This document shows positions 49,121-57,984 of a DNA stretch of 64,000 nt, piece after piece. This DNA is from Marinobacter sp. HL-58. GTDB taxonomy: Bacteria; Pseudomonadota; Gammaproteobacteria; Pseudomonadales; Oleiphilaceae. A program made the translations under genes and the position numbers. The notes beneath the pieces were generated by a model. That model ran no database searches. It was given only the letters and a program-made list of their open reading frames with translations, and had not been told where the DNA came from. Numbering within the stretch: position 1 is the first letter of the stretch; every line of letters begins with the position of its first letter. The DNA is taken from positions 124,001 to 188,000 of the forward strand of contig NZ_LIHP01000016.1 of assembly GCF_001314605.1 (NCBI RefSeq), read 5' to 3'.

Positions 49121-49996
49121 ATGACAGATACTGTAATCTATCGTAATCACCCGCCAGGCCTTTGGTCGCTTTACAGCAAGGCATTGCTTCCGAAAGAGAA
49201 GTCACCCGGCAATGACATTCACATTCCCGCGCTTTCCGCGAGACTGATCGGCGTCAGTACGGCCAACGATAACCTGAAACGCTATCACAAAGTGTGCGGA
49301 TTCGGTACACAGACCACTGTGCCCATTACCTGGCCACATATCCTGGCATTTCCGCTTCACCTGAAGCTGCTGACGGAAAAGGCTTTCCCTCTGCCGCTAC
49401 TGGGCCTGGTACACCTTCGCAACCACATCACCCAGCATCGTCCGATCGGTACCGGCGAAACCCTGGATATTCTCGTGAAGCTGGAGGGTCAGGGCAATAC
49501 TTCCAGAGGGCTGGAATTCGATCTGGTCACCGAAGCCTGGGCGGGTGGCCGGCTGGTTTGGGAGGAAACAAGCACCAACCTGTTCCGGCAGCCGGACAAG
49601 AACAGCAAAAAATCCGGCGGGAAACCACCGGAGCTGCCCCGTTATCCGGAAACGGCGGAGATAAGCGCGCCGGAATCCATTGGCCGGCAATACGCCGGAG
49701 TTTCAGGAGACAGGAACCCGATACACCTGCACGCGCTGACGGCCAAGGCATTCGGTTTTCCCCGCGCCATTGCCCATGGAATGTGGAGTAAGGCCCGGGT
49801 GCTGGCCCTGCTGGAGCAGCAGAGCGGCTGGCGACCGGATGCGGTGTCCATTTCCTGCCAGTTCAAGAAACCGCTTTTCCTGCCGGGAACGGCACAGCTT
49901 AACTGGCAGACTGGCAAGTCGGGCTGGGATTACCAGTTACTGAATGCCTCGGGGGACGCCCCTCATCTGAGCGGCGAGATCCAGTGGAGAGACTGA
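49121..49996 (+). CDS. MaoC-like (R)-specific enoyl-CoA hydratase domain protein
   Basis: A 291-residue hotdog-fold protein. The C-terminal half carries the hydratase-2 motif in YAGVSGDRNPIHLH (catalytic Asp and His), followed by GFPRAIAHGMWS. The N-terminal half looks like a second, degenerate hotdog repeat. Such enzymes hydrate trans-2-enoyl-CoA, often supplying (R)-3-hydroxyacyl-CoA, but other acyl substrates are possible. The start at 49121 follows AGGAGAG; seven further upstream codons lack a site. Divergent from an AraC regulator. Confidence 0.85.
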   Translation: MTDTVIYRNHPPGLWSLYSKALLPKEKSPGNDIHIPALSARLIGVSTANDNLKRYHKVCGFGTQTTVPITWPHILAFPLHLKLLTEKAFPLPLLGLVHLRNHITQHRPIGTGETLDILVKLEGQGNTSRGLEFDLVTEAWAGGRLVWEETSTNLFRQPDKNSKKSGGKPPELPRYPETAEISAPESIGRQYAGVSGDRNPIHLHALTAKAFGFPRAIAHGMWSKARVLALLEQQSGWRPDAVSISCQFKKPLFLPGTAQLNWQTGKSGWDYQLLNASGDAPHLSGEIQWRD

Positions 49997-50000
49997 GGAT

Positions 50001-51590
50001 TTACGCCCCGGGCTCTCCGGAATCGGCATCCGGCGCACAGGGCGAGCCTTCGGCTCCTGCTACGGGCAAGGTGAAATAGAAGCAGGCGCCGCCCTGTTCC
50101 GGGCGCTCGAACCCGATATCACCACCCTGGGCCTGGATCAGGGAGCGACAGGTGGGCAGGCCAATCCCCATGCCTTCTTCCTTGGTGGTGTAGAACGGCA
50201 GGAACAGCTTGTCTTCAGCATCGTCCGGCAACCCAATGCCATGATCGGTCACTGCAACACGCACGCAACGGCTACCGTCCATGGTGACTGTTACCTCGAC
50301 CGGCGCTGAGGAATTGGCACTGCGGGTCGACTCAAGGGCATTGCGGATCAGATTAAGCGCCACCTGCTGCACCTGGATGGGGTCCGCCAGCACTTCCGGC
50401 ACGTCATCAGCCACGAAAATTTCAACGCCACCTTCGTTGTTGCGGATATCCACTTCGGCAAACTGGCGGGTATCCTCAAGTAGCGCGGAAATAGACAACA
50501 CATCCTTGCCTGCCGCCGGTTTTTTCATGAACCGACGAATCCGCCTGATCACTTCACTGGCACGGTGTGACTGGGCTTCAATTTTATCCAGCGTTTCTTC
50601 AAGCAGCTGCTGATCCGGCTCTTCCTTGGCCAGCACGCGCTTGGCCACGCGGGCGTAGTTGGTGATGGCAGTCAGTGGCTGATTCACTTCGTGAGCCACC
50701 CCCGCAGCCATTTCCCCCATGGTGGTCAGGCGTGAGAAGTGGGCAATCTGCTCCCGCTGCTCCTGAACCACATTGCGGGCATCCTCAAGGGCCTTCTCAC
50801 TTTCAAGCTCGGCGGTGATGTCGCGAAAAACAACCACTGCGCCGTGCAGTTCCTCGCCATCCAGCTTGGGCGTGGAACGGTACTCCACCGGAAATGCGGT
50901 ACCATCCGCCCGCAGCATTTCGATGTCACGCTGGTTCTCCGGCACACCCTGGCTACAGGTGGCATAAACCGGAAGCGACTCACACCCCTGGCCGGCCGTG
51001 CGGAAATGCAGCTCAAAGAAATTCCGGCCAATCAGTTCCTCGGCAGAGCTGCGCATGATCCGGGCAGCGGCAGGATTGGCAAATACGATAACGCCGTTGG
51101 CATCCAGACCATAGATGCCCTCACTGATGGAGTTCAGAATGCGCGCCTGGTCACTTTCCAGCTGACGATTGCGGGCCTGCAGCTCCCGCTCCAGACGGAT
51201 GACCCGGGCATGGGTTTTTACCCTGGCAATCACTTCCTGCGCCTGGAACGGCTTGGAGATATAGTCGGCGCCACCGAGGGAAAAACCACGGACCTTGGCC
51301 TGGAGATCATCCAGGGCGGAGAGGAATACGACGGCACAGTCTGAAGTCACCGGATCTGCCTTCAGGCGCTCGCACACCTGGTAGCCGTCCATTTCCGGCA
51401 TCATGATATCCAGCAGGATAACTTCAGGCTGATGGCGATGGGCGAGGTCCAGCGCTTTTTCACCGTCATTGGCGATTAACAGGCGATAACCCTTGTCTTT
51501 CAGGGTTTCATAGAGAACTTTCAGGTTCTGCGGGTTGTCGTCTACAAGCAGAACCGTTACGTCTGTTGTCTCCAGGACAGCATCTGTCAT
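50001..51590 (-). CDS. Receiver-PAS-histidine kinase sensor protein
   Basis: A 529-residue cytoplasmic protein without membrane helices. The N-terminal receiver domain (about 10-130) has its phospho-acceptor Asp61 in LLDIMMPEMDG. A PAS domain (about 145-265) follows, then a HisKA domain with His300 in AAGVAHEVNQPLTAI and an ATPase domain with NLIRNALES, DHGIGLP and GMGIGLPTCRSL. An N-terminal receiver means it may be activated by another kinase. The response regulator encoded 45 bases upstream is its likely partner. The signal is unknown; FixL-like kinases share this kinase core. The convergent gene ends only four bases away. Confidence 0.92.
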   Translation of the reverse strand: MTDAVLETTDVTVLLVDDNPQNLKVLYETLKDKGYRLLIANDGEKALDLAHRHQPEVILLDIMMPEMDGYQVCERLKADPVTSDCAVVFLSALDDLQAKVRGFSLGGADYISKPFQAQEVIARVKTHARVIRLERELQARNRQLESDQARILNSISEGIYGLDANGVIVFANPAAARIMRSSAEELIGRNFFELHFRTAGQGCESLPVYATCSQGVPENQRDIEMLRADGTAFPVEYRSTPKLDGEELHGAVVVFRDITAELESEKALEDARNVVQEQREQIAHFSRLTTMGEMAAGVAHEVNQPLTAITNYARVAKRVLAKEEPDQQLLEETLDKIEAQSHRASEVIRRIRRFMKKPAAGKDVLSISALLEDTRQFAEVDIRNNEGGVEIFVADDVPEVLADPIQVQQVALNLIRNALESTRSANSSAPVEVTVTMDGSRCVRVAVTDHGIGLPDDAEDKLFLPFYTTKEEGMGIGLPTCRSLIQAQGGDIGFERPEQGGACFYFTLPVAGAEGSPCAPDADSGEPGA

Positions 51591-51635
51591 ATGAATACGG
51601 CCGGTTACGATAGTGACTGCATGATGCCGGCCTGA

Positions 51636-52262
51636 TCAGCGTTCGTCGATAAGGTCCTTTACGGACAGAACCATACGGACCAGGTGTGCCAGTGAGTGGG
51701 TGCCCATCTTGTGCATAACCCGGGAACGGTGTATTTCCACGGTGCGCTGGCTGATCTCCAGCTCGATGGCGATCACCTTGTTGGCCTGCCCGGCGATCAT
51801 ACGGTCCATGATTTCGTGCTCACGGGGTGTCAGGCTTTTCACGCGGCGGAGAATTTCCTGCTTCTCACCAAGGGTTTTGCGCTGCTCCCGATCCTGCTCC
51901 AGCGCCGCCTCGATCTTCTGCAGCAGCGCCTCTTCCCGATAGGGTTTCTGGATGAAGTCCACGGCGCCCTCTTTCATGGCATCCACGGCCATGGGCACGT
52001 CACCATGCCCGGTCACGAATATGATCGGGAGAATGGAGTGCTTTTCATTCAGTTTTTTCTGAAGCTCCATGCCGTCCATCCCGGGCATACGGATATCCAG
52101 CACAATGCAGCCAGCCATCTTGTCGGAATAATCCTTCAGGAACGCGTTGGCGTTGTCATAAGTTCTGACCGGCTTGCCATCGGATTTCAGCAGCAGCTCC
52201 AGCGAGTCACGAACCGCCTCGTCATCCTCCACTACGTACACTGTTTGCTGGGTATCAGTCAT
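51636..52262 (-). CDS. FixJ/NarL-type response regulator
   Basis: A 208-residue regulator with an N-terminal receiver (Asp56 in CIVLDIRMPGMDG; Lys in FIQKPYREE) and a LuxR-type helix-turn-helix (about 142-205, LTPREHEIMDRMIAGQANKVIA then RTVEIHRSRVMHKMG). FixJ-like proteins bind DNA as phosphorylated dimers. It lies between the Lon-like protease and the sensor kinase on one strand, so the three may be co-transcribed, with the protease acting on a protein in the same pathway as a possibility. Confidence 0.93.
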   Translation of the reverse strand: MTDTQQTVYVVEDDEAVRDSLELLLKSDGKPVRTYDNANAFLKDYSDKMAGCIVLDIRMPGMDGMELQKKLNEKHSILPIIFVTGHGDVPMAVDAMKEGAVDFIQKPYREEALLQKIEAALEQDREQRKTLGEKQEILRRVKSLTPREHEIMDRMIAGQANKVIAIELEISQRTVEIHRSRVMHKMGTHSLAHLVRMVLSVKDLIDER

Positions 52263-52279
52263 GTGCCTTGTCTCTCCTT

Positions 52280-54688
52280 TCAGTGAATCGACGGGTCTTT
52301 ATGGTCATCCCGGGCATGTTCCTGACGCTCATGCTCGCGCATTTTCTCCAGACGTTGCTGGATCATGCCAAAAACACTCTGTTTGGGATACCTGCCTTTC
52401 TTGTCCGCCCTGCCTGCCGGCTTGCCCAAAAGGAGGGTAATGGCCTCTTCCGCCCGGCTTACCGAATGCACGGTAAACTTGCCGGCACGGACCGCCTGCA
52501 CCACTTCCTGATCAAGCATCAGGTTCTGTACGTTGGTGGCGGGAACGATCACCCCCTGGGTACCGGTCAGCTCGCCCGTCAGCTTACAGGTACTGTAAAA
52601 GCCCTCGACTTTTTCATTAACGCCACCAATGGGCTGCACCTGGCCAAACTGGTTGACGGAACCGGTGATTGCCAGATCCTGCCTTACGGGCAACCCCGAC
52701 AGGGCCGATACCAGGGCGCACATCTCTGCCAGCGACGCACTGTCGCCATCTACTTCACCGTAGTTCTGCTCAAACGTCAGGCTCGCCGACAGGTGCATGG
52801 GGTCATTGACCGCAAAATGAGCCGAGAGCCAGGAGCTGAGTATCATCACGCCCTTGGAGTGAATATTACCCCCCAGCTTCACATCCCGTTCGATGTCCAT
52901 CACACCGCCATCACCATAATAGCAGGTAGCGGTAATTCTGTTGGAAAGACCAAACTCGAAGCCACCGGTCGAAAGTACCGACAGCGCATTTACCTGCCCC
53001 ACACAGGTGCCACTGGTCGTCACCAGGGTGGACCCGTCGCGGATGGAGTCGTAGAACTGATCCCGAATGCGGCTGCTGCGATAGCGGGCACTTTCCAGCG
53101 CCTGATCCACATGGGTGTTCTGGATCAGCCTGGCGCCCGCCTGCCGTGCCCAGTAATCCGATTCACGCAGCAGGTTGGCAATATCCGCCGCGTGCAGCGA
53201 GAGGCGGTCCTGGTGTTCTGCCATCCGCGCGCTGTGTTCAATGATTCGGGCCACAGCCTTGTTGCTGCAGTGCAGCAATTTCTTTTCATCCACCAGGCTG
53301 GCGATGAACTTGGCGTACAGCAACTGGCTTTCGTCCGTACGCATCATCTCGTTCTCGAAATCCGCCGTAACCCGGAACAGCTCGGCGAATTCGGGATCAT
53401 ACTCCTGCAGCAGCATCCAGGTTTCCCGGTCACCGAACAACACGATTTTCACATCCAGCGGAACAGCTTCCGGCTCCAGCGAGATGGTGCCGGACAGGGT
53501 AAGCTCCCGTTCCAGCGAATTGATCTGGATAGATCGGGACCTGAGCGCCCGCTTAAGACCATCCCATACGAACGGCTGCTCAAGTACCTTGATGGCATCC
53601 ATCAGCAGGTAACCGCCGTTGGCACGGTGAAGGCTGCCCGGACGGATGAGTGAAAAGTCGGTGAACACGGTGCCTTTGAACGTCACACTTTCCACATAGC
53701 CGAAGAGGTTATGGTAGGTGGGGTTATCTTCCACCACCACCGGCACTTCATCGGTTTTCTGGTGGACCAGCACGTTCACCAGGTAACGCCGTGGCATCTT
53801 CTTGTCCAGCGAAGCGTAGGCAATCGCTGCCTGCTCTTCATTGTCTTCCAGGAAAATCTCCAGGCTCTCGGACAGGTCCTTGCGGACAGCCTCGAAATAG
53901 GCCACCACATCCGGCTGGTCATGGTATTTCTCGATCAGCTCATCAATCTGGTGGCCGGAGATACCCTCCAGGGTCTCCTCGTTGAGTGCCTGCTGGCTCT
54001 CCGCGTATTCCTGCTCCCAGTCCGCCAGTTTGCGCAGCGCCTGGCGCAGCTTTTTCTCGAGCTTGTTGATGTCGCTCTCGAATTTTTCCCGCTGCTCCTC
54101 GGTCAGGGCCTGGAATGTCTCGGCGGTATGGGGTTCGTCGCCATTCATCGCCACCAGGCGATAGCCGCCGGGCGTGGTGATATTCAGGCTGACTTTCTTT
54201 CGCCTGGCCTGGGCGGCGACCTTTTCCAGCTCGTCTTCCTGTTTCTTGCCGTATTCGTTCTTCAGCTGTTCCGCCCGTTCAAGAAAGCTGTCGCTGTCGA
54301 AGGTCTGGGGAATCATCTTCATCAGACGCCCCATCAGCTTTTCCATATCCTGCTTCAACTCTGTGCCCTTGCCGGCCGGTAACCGCAGCATCCTGGGAAC
54401 ACGAGGCTCTTCGAAGTTGGCCACGTAGCACCAGTCATGGCTCTGGTTTTCCGTGTCTACATGATGTTCAAGGTACCGCAGCATCATGGTGCGTTTACCC
54501 AGGCCATTGCGCCCGACCGCGTACACGTTATAACCGCCGTGGGGCATGGCCAGGGCAAACCGGACCGCTGCCTGCGCGCGGTTCTGGCCGACAATTTCCG
54601 CCAGGGGCTCGAGCTGACGAGTGGTCTTGAACGGTAAATCTTTTAGTACACAGGCTTTGTAGAGCTGGTTCAGGGACAGTGACTTCAA
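52280..54688 (-). CDS. Lon-like ATP-dependent protease (S16 family, 802 residues)
   Basis: The C-terminal protease domain has the Ser-Lys dyad of Lon: Ser650 in VDGDSASLAE and Lys693 in GGVNEKVEGF, spaced 43 residues as in E. coli Lon. The N-terminal ATPase region has a P-loop-like GRNGLGKRTMM, in which Arg stands where Ser/Thr usually follows the Lys, a pattern I associate with this Lon-like branch. A long helical insert spans about 145-290. The start is TTG at 54688, with AGGA seven bases upstream. Substrates are unknown. It is not the housekeeping Lon, which has a separate N-terminal substrate-binding domain. Confidence 0.9.
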   Translation of the reverse strand: MKSLSLNQLYKACVLKDLPFKTTRQLEPLAEIVGQNRAQAAVRFALAMPHGGYNVYAVGRNGLGKRTMMLRYLEHHVDTENQSHDWCYVANFEEPRVPRMLRLPAGKGTELKQDMEKLMGRLMKMIPQTFDSDSFLERAEQLKNEYGKKQEDELEKVAAQARRKKVSLNITTPGGYRLVAMNGDEPHTAETFQALTEEQREKFESDINKLEKKLRQALRKLADWEQEYAESQQALNEETLEGISGHQIDELIEKYHDQPDVVAYFEAVRKDLSESLEIFLEDNEEQAAIAYASLDKKMPRRYLVNVLVHQKTDEVPVVVEDNPTYHNLFGYVESVTFKGTVFTDFSLIRPGSLHRANGGYLLMDAIKVLEQPFVWDGLKRALRSRSIQINSLERELTLSGTISLEPEAVPLDVKIVLFGDRETWMLLQEYDPEFAELFRVTADFENEMMRTDESQLLYAKFIASLVDEKKLLHCSNKAVARIIEHSARMAEHQDRLSLHAADIANLLRESDYWARQAGARLIQNTHVDQALESARYRSSRIRDQFYDSIRDGSTLVTTSGTCVGQVNALSVLSTGGFEFGLSNRITATCYYGDGGVMDIERDVKLGGNIHSKGVMILSSWLSAHFAVNDPMHLSASLTFEQNYGEVDGDSASLAEMCALVSALSGLPVRQDLAITGSVNQFGQVQPIGGVNEKVEGFYSTCKLTGELTGTQGVIVPATNVQNLMLDQEVVQAVRAGKFTVHSVSRAEEAITLLLGKPAGRADKKGRYPKQSVFGMIQQRLEKMREHERQEHARDDHKDPSIH

Positions 54689-54852
54689 GGTTCGGTCCTG
54701 TAACGGTATGAAAGCATTTGGTTATGGCCGGTCATTGTAGAATCTGGGGCCGGCCCTGTCGCGCTCAGGCTAAAGATTTAGCCAAACTTGTCGATAAATT
54801 GATCAATTGGGCATAATGGCAATGCTCAACCATAGGGCAGGACACTCACTTA

Positions 54853-55137
54853 ATGGACATTTACCGAAATCAGTCGCAACCGCTGACCGTGCTGGAATCA
54901 TTGCGCAAACGCCAGCCCTTCACGGCGCCACAAACCTCGCAGGCGGCATCGACCCCGGAAAAACCTGCAGGCGACCGCCGTGCTCAACCGGACAGGCGCC
55001 GTGTCCAGGTTGCATTCGAAGGGCCGGACCGGCGCAAGAAACGCTCCAGGCGCAGCCCGCGCCTGCTCAATCCCAAAACCGGGCAGGAAGCCCCCTCCGA
55101 GGATCGCAGAGGGCGGCTGGTAAGTACCCGGGCCTGA
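54853..55137 (+). CDS. Small basic protein of unknown function
   Basis: A 94-residue, strongly basic, low-complexity protein divergent from the Lon-like gene. The first 20 residues (MDIYRNQSQPLTVLESLRKR) may form a helix, and the rest repeats Arg/Asp-rich RR-x-x-x-DRR stretches. A purine-rich AGGGCAGGA lies about ten bases before the ATG. No domain is recognised. It could bind nucleic acid by charge, but no motif shows it. Confidence 0.5.
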   Translation: MDIYRNQSQPLTVLESLRKRQPFTAPQTSQAASTPEKPAGDRRAQPDRRRVQVAFEGPDRRKKRSRRSPRLLNPKTGQEAPSEDRRGRLVSTRA

Positions 55138-55315
55138 AAGCCATGGCAGAATGGGCATGATTCGGTGACACAGGTGGGAACGCATCAATTTTGATAACCT
55201 GATCACAGTTCTCGGCTTGGTCATTTTTCAGCCACCATCACGGGAACTAAACTCCGTGATCCCGGTGGAAGAACGGGGCAATAACAAACACAAGATCAGC
55301 AATGGATGCCAGTGT

Positions 55316-55693
55316 ATGACGAGTGATTCCGCAGACCGCAGAATCAAGGACCGCTACCCTGCCATGTGCCTCAAGGTACGGCTGCAGGAACGGGGCTTTT
55401 TTGGTCGGGGGAAGAATTCAACCGCAGTGACCTGCCTTGATATGAACCGCTATGGCATGGCAGTTCTCTGCCCCAGGCCCGTGGAACCGGGCGCCAGGCT
55501 TTACATGGACTTTGATGGCAAATACATCAGCCAGTCCCGCGTTGCCGCCCGCGTGGTGAACTGCCAGCCCTATCAGACCGGTTACCGGGTGAGCGTCCAG
55601 TTCAGCTACTGTTTCGACAAGAAAGGTTATTCAAGAACGGTAGACAATGCGCTGTCGCGCATTGAAGGCTTCTACAACCAGTACGCCAGCTAA
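55316..55693 (+). CDS. PilZ domain protein
   Basis: A 125-residue single-domain protein. The c-di-GMP-binding arginine motif is visible as RRIKDRYPA near the N-terminus, followed by LDMNRYGMAVL, which matches the D/N-x-S/N-x-x-G part in relaxed form. The chosen start at 55316 puts the binding motif next to the N-terminus; the frame is open further upstream to 55217 with no better ribosome site. It may respond to c-di-GMP in motility or biofilm control. No partner gene adjoins it. Confidence 0.75.
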   Translation: MTSDSADRRIKDRYPAMCLKVRLQERGFFGRGKNSTAVTCLDMNRYGMAVLCPRPVEPGARLYMDFDGKYISQSRVAARVVNCQPYQTGYRVSVQFSYCFDKKGYSRTVDNALSRIEGFYNQYAS

Positions 55694-55700
55694 TCCCGGG

Positions 55701-56174
55701 CTAGAACAACCCCGCATCCAGGCCGGCCGCCATATACAGCCCCAACTCCCGGCACTGTTCCTCGAACTCCTCCCGATACTCACCGTGGCAGAGCAAAGGC
55801 TCCTGCACCAGGCGCCAGCGCAGGCCCGTGGTAATGGATTCAATGGCACGGTGGGTGCCGGTGCCGTCGAGACCGGCACGGATGTAAAAAGTGAAAGGCA
55901 GGCCCTGGGTTTCCTCCAGGCAGGGGTAGTAGCTGCGGTCGAAGAAATCCTTGAGGGCACCGCTCATATACCCGAGGTTTTCAGTGGTGCCAAGGATAAT
56001 GGCGTCACAGGCCAGAACGTCGTCCGGGCCGGCTTCCAGTGGCGGCAACACGGTGACATCAACATTCTCGATGTCTTGGTGTCTGGCGCCCTGCTCTACG
56101 GCTTCCCGCAGCTTGAGGGTATTCGGGGAAGGAGCATGGGCAACGACCAGCAACTTTTTCTTCGCGTTTTCCAT
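55701..56174 (-). CDS. Flavodoxin-like / NADPH-dependent FMN reductase family protein
   Basis: A 157-residue protein with a flavodoxin-like fold: LLVVAHAPSPNTLKLREAV (phosphate loop) and AIILGTTENLGYMSGALKDFFDRSYY (flavin-binding loops). It is likely a cytoplasmic FMN-dependent oxidoreductase or flavodoxin-like electron carrier. GGGAGG precedes the ATG. It follows recA at the place where recX is found in many relatives. Confidence 0.8.
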   Translation of the reverse strand: MENAKKKLLVVAHAPSPNTLKLREAVEQGARHQDIENVDVTVLPPLEAGPDDVLACDAIILGTTENLGYMSGALKDFFDRSYYPCLEETQGLPFTFYIRAGLDGTGTHRAIESITTGLRWRLVQEPLLCHGEYREEFEEQCRELGLYMAAGLDAGLF

Positions 56175-56208
56175 GCTCCCTCCCCGACAGTCCGAGAACG
56201 GTCAGCCC

Positions 56209-57255
56209 TTAAAGAAGCTCACCATTGGCGTCTGCGGTTACCTCTTCAGCCGCTTCTTTTTTCACCGGCTTGGGCATCAGCTTGTCACGCACAGCGGCTT
56301 CAATTTCCCTGGCAATATCCAGGTTCTCTTCCAGGAACTTGCAGGCATTGGCCTTGCCCTGGCCGATCTTGTCGCCCTTGTAGGCGTACCAGGCACCGGA
56401 CTTGTCCACGAAGCCTTCCTTCACGCCCATGTCGAGCACTTCGGCCATGTGGTAGATGCCCTTGCCGTACATGATCTGGAATTCGGCCTGCCGGAACGGC
56501 GGGGAGACCTTGTTCTTGACCACCTTGACACGGGTCTCGTTGCCGACCACTTCATCGCCGTCTTTCACCGAACCGATGCGGCGGATATCCAGGCGAACAG
56601 AAGAGTAGAACTTCAGGGCGTTACCACCGGTGGTGGTTTCCGGGCTGCCGAACATAACGCCAATCTTCATACGGATCTGGTTGATGAAGATCAGCAGGCA
56701 GTTGGCGTGCTTGATATTACCGGTCAGTTTGCGCAGGGCCTGGGACATCAGACGAGCCTGCAGGCCCACATGGCTGTCGCCCATTTCACCCTCAATTTCG
56801 GCTTTCGGAGTCAGCGCCGCAACCGAGTCCACAATGATGACGTCCACCGCATTGGAGCGCACCAGCATATCGGCGATTTCCAGCGCCTGCTCACCGGTGT
56901 CCGGCTGGGATACCAGCAGGTCATCCACGTTTACACCCAGCTTTTCGGCGTAGATGGGATCAAGCGCGTGCTCGGCGTCGATAAAGGCACAGGTTTTGCC
57001 ATCTTTCTGGGCTTCGGCAATCACCTGGAGGGTCAGTGTGGTTTTACCGGAGCTTTCCGGGCCATAGATCTCACAGATACGGCCATAGGGCAACCCACCG
57101 ATACCCAGCGCTACGTCCAGGCCAAGGGAACCGGTGGAAACCGCAGGGATGGCTTCCCGGGGCTGGTCGCCCATTTTCATGACGGCACCCTTGCCGAACT
57201 GACGTTCAATCTGGCTAAGTGCTGCGCTCAGTGCTTTGTTGCGGTTGTCTTCCAT
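56209..57255 (-). CDS. recA: Recombinase RecA
   Basis: A 348-residue RecA of normal length. Walker A is GPESSGKTT (residues 65-73) and Walker B lies in [10 protein letters not shown]. The DNA-binding loops L1 and L2 are present, and the acidic tail is short. A LexA box and promoter lie upstream. No recX follows. Confidence 0.98.
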   Translation of the reverse strand: MEDNRNKALSAALSQIERQFGKGAVMKMGDQPREAIPAVSTGSLGLDVALGIGGLPYGRICEIYGPESSGKTTLTLQVIAEAQKDGKTCAFIDAEHALDPIYAEKLGVNVDDLLVSQPDTGEQALEIADMLVRSNAVDVIIVDSVAALTPKAEIEGEMGDSHVGLQARLMSQALRKLTGNIKHANCLLIFINQIRMKIGVMFGSPETTTGGNALKFYSSVRLDIRRIGSVKDGDEVVGNETRVKVVKNKVSPPFRQAEFQIMYGKGIYHMAEVLDMGVKEGFVDKSGAWYAYKGDKIGQGKANACKFLEENLDIAREIEAAVRDKLMPKPVKKEAAEEVTADANGELL

Positions 57256-57345
57256 CGTTGCAAACCCTCTGTCGCCAATGCCGTAACCGGGACGGGAGCC
57301 CGACGGCCATCATCGTAAACGGCGGACCCCGGAAAAACCGGACTC

Positions 57346-57361
57346 CTGTATATTTGAACAG
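57346..57361 (-). promoter_or_regulatory. LexA (SOS) box of recA
   Basis: CTGTATATTTGAACAG is a perfect CTGT-N8-ACAG site. It overlaps the recA -10 region, so LexA would block transcription until SOS induction. Confidence 0.93.
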
Positions 57362-57385
57362 TATTAAAACATAACCCGCGGGCAA
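57358..57385 (-). promoter_or_regulatory. recA promoter
   Basis: On the minus strand TTGCCC, a 16-bp spacer and TACTGT form a promoter whose -10 element overlaps the LexA box. Confidence 0.65.
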
Positions 57386-57401
57386 GACCAACCCCTCAAT
57401 C

Positions 57402-57902
57402 TCAGGAGTTTTCCAGAAAGCCTCTAACCCCCTGTAACGCATACAATACAGCCTGGCGCCGTACCTGATCCCGGTCGCCCTCGAAGATTTCCACCACCGC
57501 CTCGGTATCCGTCGGCGAGCTGCCCCAGGCAAACCACACCGTGCCCACCGGCTTGTCTTCGCTGCCACCTCCGGGGCCTGCGACGCCACTGATCGCCACC
57601 GCAACGCTGGCACCGGTTGCGGCCAGCGCACCGGCAACCATCTCCCGCACCACCGGCTCACTGACGGCACCATGTTCATCCAGAGATCGATCGGTAACTC
57701 CAAGCAACCCCTTCTTGGCGTCATTGCTGTAGGTCACCAGCCCCGCCAATACATAGGCGGAGGAACCCGCGCGATCGGTCAGAACCTTGGCAACCCAGCC
57801 CCCGGTGCAGCTTTCAGCGGTGGCAATGGTAAGCCGGCGCCGCTCGAGTAATTCAGCCAGTTGCTCACCGGCTTCCGCCAATGCCAGGTCGGTCAGTGGC
57901 AT
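57402..57902 (-). CDS. pncC: Nicotinamide-nucleotide amidohydrolase (CinA C-terminal domain)
   Basis: A 166-residue stand-alone CinA C-terminal domain, the PncC enzyme that deamidates NMN to nicotinate mononucleotide for NAD recycling. The signature [22 protein letters not shown] is at about 26-47, and [25 protein letters not shown] follows. It is divergent from mutS and upstream of recA, the usual order in pseudomonads. Confidence 0.95.
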   Translation of the reverse strand: MPLTDLALAEAGEQLAELLERRRLTIATAESCTGGWVAKVLTDRAGSSAYVLAGLVTYSNDAKKGLLGVTDRSLDEHGAVSEPVVREMVAGALAATGASVAVAISGVAGPGGGSEDKPVGTVWFAWGSSPTDTEAVVEIFEGDRDQVRRQAVLYALQGVRGFLENS

Positions 57903-57984
57903 AATGTTCTCCTTCGTTTCATCATGGCGGTTATTTTCTTACAATCCCTGCCTTCATATAAAGCCAATGGATCCGGAACCGTTC

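Noticed and set aside
52268..53653. Plus-strand frame of 461 codons opposite the Lon-like gene
   Set aside because: No domains, and the coding strand has the complete Ser-Lys protease domain.
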